The notes under the pieces: generated by a model | What the model was told of the DNA's origin: nothing | The model's input: only the letters and a program-made list of their open reading frames with translations | The model's database searches: none | Part shown: one piece after another, positions 61,293 to 64,000 of the stretch | How the letters are laid out: every line of letters starts with the position of its first letter | How positions within the stretch are numbered: position 1 is the first letter of the stretch | NCBI RefSeq assembly: GCF_037153985.1 | Contig: NZ_JBBAYI010000001.1 | Location: forward strand, 310,001 to 374,000 | Origin: Emticicia sp037153985 | GTDB taxonomy: Bacteria; Bacteroidota; Bacteroidia; Cytophagales; Spirosomataceae | Direction of reading: 5' to 3' | DNA length: 64,000 nt | Made by a program: the position numbers and the translations under genes

Positions 61293-64000
61293 ATGGTATT
61301 TTTAGAACAAGCAGCTCGGCATATTTTTGATAGACATTCGTTAGCCCAACTAAAAAATGTCTGTGTTATTTTACCCAACCGACGGGCTGTTTTTTATTTT
61401 AAGCGTTATCTGGCGCGGCTTTCTTCTGTCCCTTTTCTTGCTCCTGAAGTTTTTGCTATCGATGATTTTGTTATTAAAATGGCAGGATTCAACCCGATAG
61501 ACCCCGTAAGTTTGTTGTATGAACTTTACGAGACTTTCAGAAAATATGACCCTAATGTTGATTTCGACCGATTTATTTCATGGGCTCCAACTTTGTTGAA
61601 AGACTTCGATATTATCGACCAGTATCTAATAGGAAATCCGAAATCATTATTCGATTATATAAGCGAGGCAAAAACCATTGCAAGGTGGAATCTTGAATTG
61701 CAGGAATTGGGTAAACCAGAAATAGAAAAAACTGAAACAACAGACAAATACTTTAAACTATTTGAAAACATCTATAATGTTTATAATGATTTGCATAGCG
61801 AACTCCGAATGAAGGGTTTCGCTTATCGAGGTATGTCATATAGGCTTCTGGCAGAGGAGGTCGAGACACTCTTACTAGAAAATATTGTTTTTGATAAGTT
61901 TTATTTTATTGGCTTTAATGCGTTTAGTACCTCAGAAGAAAAAGTTGTTGAAAAGCTAGTGAAGATAAACAAAGCTGAAGTTCTATGGGACGCTGACTCA
62001 TATTTTATGAGTTCAAAGTTTAATCATAAGGGTGGAACTCTTCTAAGAAAATATAAGAGTGGGGGGAAATTTGGTGAATGGAACTGGCAAACCAATCTGT
62101 TACTGACAGAAGAGAAAAATATTAGAATAATTGGTGTTGAAAATGCCACGCTTCAAGCAAAAGTGGCCGGAACAATTTATGCAGAAGTATTAGCCCAAAA
62201 TCCGAACGTACCAACAGCCATAGTTTTGTGTGATGAAAATCTGTTACACCCACTAATGTATTCGCTTGACACCGTTGTTTCGGATTTTAATATAACAATG
62301 GGTTTGTCGTTGAGAGGGTCAATGTTGTTTACACTCATTGATGCAATTTTTGAATTACAGCAAAACATTGCTGAATTTAAGACTAAAACAGGGGAGACCA
62401 TTAAAGTTCCAAAGTTTAGCCATAGGCATGTTTTCAAAATTCTCAACCATCCATTTTGCCGGAAATATGAACAGATAAACTACCTTAATCAGGAAGAAGC
62501 CAAGACACTCAATATTTTTAGAGAAACCCTAAGGAAAATAGTACAGGGTAATATTGTCTATCTGAGTCAGGATGAAATGCTGGACTTTGGCAAGGGAGAT
62601 AGACTTTTTAAAATTATTTTTACACGTTGGGACAATGACTCTCAAAAAGCACTTCAATCATTCTATGATTTGATAGATGAACTAAGAAGTGTTTATCGAG
62701 AATCTAAAGATGCTATTGAAACTGAATACCTGTATTTGTTTCTGACTATTTTAAACCGTCTTGAAAAAATACTATTTAATAATAGAAATATAAATCTTAA
62801 AAGTTTTAAACATTTCCTTTATGAGTTAATTCGGCAAGAGAGAATTCCGTTTAGCGGTGAGCCTATTGCAAACCTGCAAATTATGGGAATGCTCGAAACA
62901 CGCTGCCTTGATTTTGAGAGAGTAATTTTTCTTTCAGTCAATGAGGGGGTTATTCCTTCTAGCAAGCATCAAAACTCCTTGATTCCATTTGATGCTTCAG
63001 TTGAGTTTGGTTTACCTATTCAGTCAGACCAGAACGCCATTATGTCGTATCATTTTTTTAGGCTTATGCAAAGAGCTAAAGATATTGATGTGCTATATGT
63101 AATACCAACAGGTGAAGGAGTAGGAGGGAATAGCACTGAAAAGAGTAGATTTATTTTGCAGATTGAAAACGAACTAGCTAAGGAAAATAAAAGGATAAAA
63201 ATCTCGTATCCGAAAATAAACTATTTTAAAAACACTGATAATGAGATAGTTAATAAAATAGAGATTTTTAAAACCCCTGATATACTACAAAATATCAGCC
63301 GCTTGATTGCAGATAAAGGAATTTATCCTACTTATTTAAATGAGTACCTGCATTGTACAATGAAATTTTATTTTGATAAAATTGCCAGTATATCAAAACG
63401 TGAAGAGGTTGATGAAAATTTTGGAGCAGATATTTTTGGAACATGGTTACATAATACGCTTGAAAAAATAGATAAAGACCATGGGCCGAAAATGACAAGA
63501 GAATTAATTGATTCGATAGTAAAAGAAATTCCTGAACGATTAGACTTTGCTTATCAGGAACAGTTCGGAGGATACGTCATAGAGTCAGGTATGAACTATC
63601 TGCTTAAACAAGTGGCCGAGCAATTATTAGCCGATTTCTTTAGTCACCAGAAAGAAAGCCAGAACTTTCCGTTCGATGTATTAGAAACCGAGAAAAAGAT
63701 TGAGGTTTCTTTTGATAAACCTATTCTTGGAAAAGTACAAAAGGTGAAAATAGCAGGTAGGGTTGATAGAATTGAACGCGATGGTAAAATCATCAAAGTA
63801 ATTGATTACAAAACTGGAAAGGTTAGTAAGAAAGAACTTGAAAAATCGAAAGAACAAATTCTTGAAGAAGCACTCATTGACCCAGATAAAGAAAAGTTGC
63901 GTCAGTTGTGGCTATATCAATACTTGATGTTAAAGAGCATTCTTGAAAATAAAGATTTTTTTCTGGGTGGTGAAAGGCTCGATACTCATGACGTAAAAGC
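61293..64000 (+). CDS. AddB-like PD-(D/E)XK nuclease (N-terminal and middle part)
   Basis: Large DNA repair nuclease resembling the AddB subunit of AddAB (recombination exonuclease). About 902 codons are visible; the 3' end is cut by the window. The N-terminal helicase-like part (CVILPNRRAVFYFKRYL, EEKVVEKLVKIN) has no usable Walker A, as in AddB-type subunits. The nuclease part has FGTWLHNTLEK (H), GRVDRIE, IDYKTGK (the D-x-K) and QLWLYQYLML (the Q-x3-Y). It starts at ATG 61293 with a predicted promoter at 61171-61200. No AddA partner is seen before the edge. Confidence 0.87.
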   Translation, partial: MVFLEQAARHIFDRHSLAQLKNVCVILPNRRAVFYFKRYLARLSSVPFLAPEVFAIDDFVIKMAGFNPIDPVSLLYELYETFRKYDPNVDFDRFISWAPTLLKDFDIIDQYLIGNPKSLFDYISEAKTIARWNLELQELGKPEIEKTETTDKYFKLFENIYNVYNDLHSELRMKGFAYRGMSYRLLAEEVETLLLENIVFDKFYFIGFNAFSTSEEKVVEKLVKINKAEVLWDADSYFMSSKFNHKGGTLLRKYKSGGKFGEWNWQTNLLLTEEKNIRIIGVENATLQAKVAGTIYAEVLAQNPNVPTAIVLCDENLLHPLMYSLDTVVSDFNITMGLSLRGSMLFTLIDAIFELQQNIAEFKTKTGETIKVPKFSHRHVFKILNHPFCRKYEQINYLNQEEAKTLNIFRETLRKIVQGNIVYLSQDEMLDFGKGDRLFKIIFTRWDNDSQKALQSFYDLIDELRSVYRESKDAIETEYLYLFLTILNRLEKILFNNRNINLKSFKHFLYELIRQERIPFSGEPIANLQIMGMLETRCLDFERVIFLSVNEGVIPSSKHQNSLIPFDASVEFGLPIQSDQNAIMSYHFFRLMQRAKDIDVLYVIPTGEGVGGNSTEKSRFILQIENELAKENKRIKISYPKINYFKNTDNEIVNKIEIFKTPDILQNISRLIADKGIYPTYLNEYLHCTMKFYFDKIASISKREEVDENFGADIFGTWLHNTLEKIDKDHGPKMTRELIDSIVKEIPERLDFAYQEQFGGYVIESGMNYLLKQVAEQLLADFFSHQKESQNFPFDVLETEKKIEVSFDKPILGKVQKVKIAGRVDRIERDGKIIKVIDYKTGKVSKKELEKSKEQILEEALIDPDKEKLRQLWLYQYLMLKSILENKDFFLGGERLDTHDVK

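Noticed and set aside
1..64000. Insertion sequences, prophage, restriction-modification or CRISPR loci.
   Set aside because: No transposase, integrase, phage structural, methylase-nuclease pair or repeat-spacer array was seen on either strand.

Overview
The window is a chromosomal segment of a Bacteroidota bacterium, most likely of the order Cytophagales; the family cannot be fixed from sequence alone. Supporting signs are the AT-rich composition, Bacteroidota-type -7 boxes (TAnnTTTG) before many genes, a type IX secretion tail, a hybrid one-protein two-component system, a FecI/FecR-type sigma and anti-sigma pair, a TonB-dependent receptor with a carboxypeptidase-like N-terminal domain, and a DAHP synthase-chorismate mutase fusion. 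I see no integrase, transposase, phage structural gene or CRISPR array. Both ends cut genes: a UvrD/PcrA helicase on the left and an AddB-like nuclease on the right.

Layout. 1-8 kb: helicase, secreted GH20 hexosaminidase, tRNA-Arg(CCU), and a giant hybrid sensor kinase/AraC regulator. 8-13 kb: an asparagine-synthetase-like enzyme without the glutaminase cysteine, then the cytochrome bd operon (cydA, cydB, lipocalin-like). 13-24 kb: two DUF3857/transglutaminase-like proteins (the first with a lost catalytic Cys), a PQQ-type sugar dehydrogenase with its cytochrome c, hpt, a TPR protein and a T9SS-secreted purple acid phosphatase. 24-28 kb: an Lrp regulator, a Rossmann protein, an outer-membrane barrel, radA and a lipoprotein.

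28.4-32.5 kb is the most notable block, an RNA-repair cassette. A WYL-type regulator is divergent from a tightly packed operon of a T4 Rnl1-like RNA ligase, a PF10127-type nucleotidyltransferase, and a T4 Pnkp-like 5' kinase/3' phosphatase. A perfect 7-7-7 inverted repeat lies in the shared promoter and overlaps the regulator's own -7 box. Together these could trim, heal, perhaps extend, and reseal broken RNA under damage-dependent control.

32.6-41.4 kb: a TonB-dependent receptor divergent from an unknown gene across a perfect 20-bp palindrome, a GIN-domain lipoprotein, and a sigma/anti-sigma module. That module ends in a secretin/TonB-STN protein which carries 16-residue surface repeats in place of a TonB receptor. 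41.5-64 kb is mainly housekeeping and envelope genes: a double-hydrolase fusion, a Na+/H+ antiporter behind a CopY/BlaI-like dyad, hemW, a methyltransferase, DAHP synthase, proline dehydrogenase, lspA, LysM, purK-purE, WG-repeat, META, NamZ, photolyase and the AddB-like nuclease.

All functional calls come from reading motifs by eye; no database search was run. Promoters, operators and terminators are sequence predictions.
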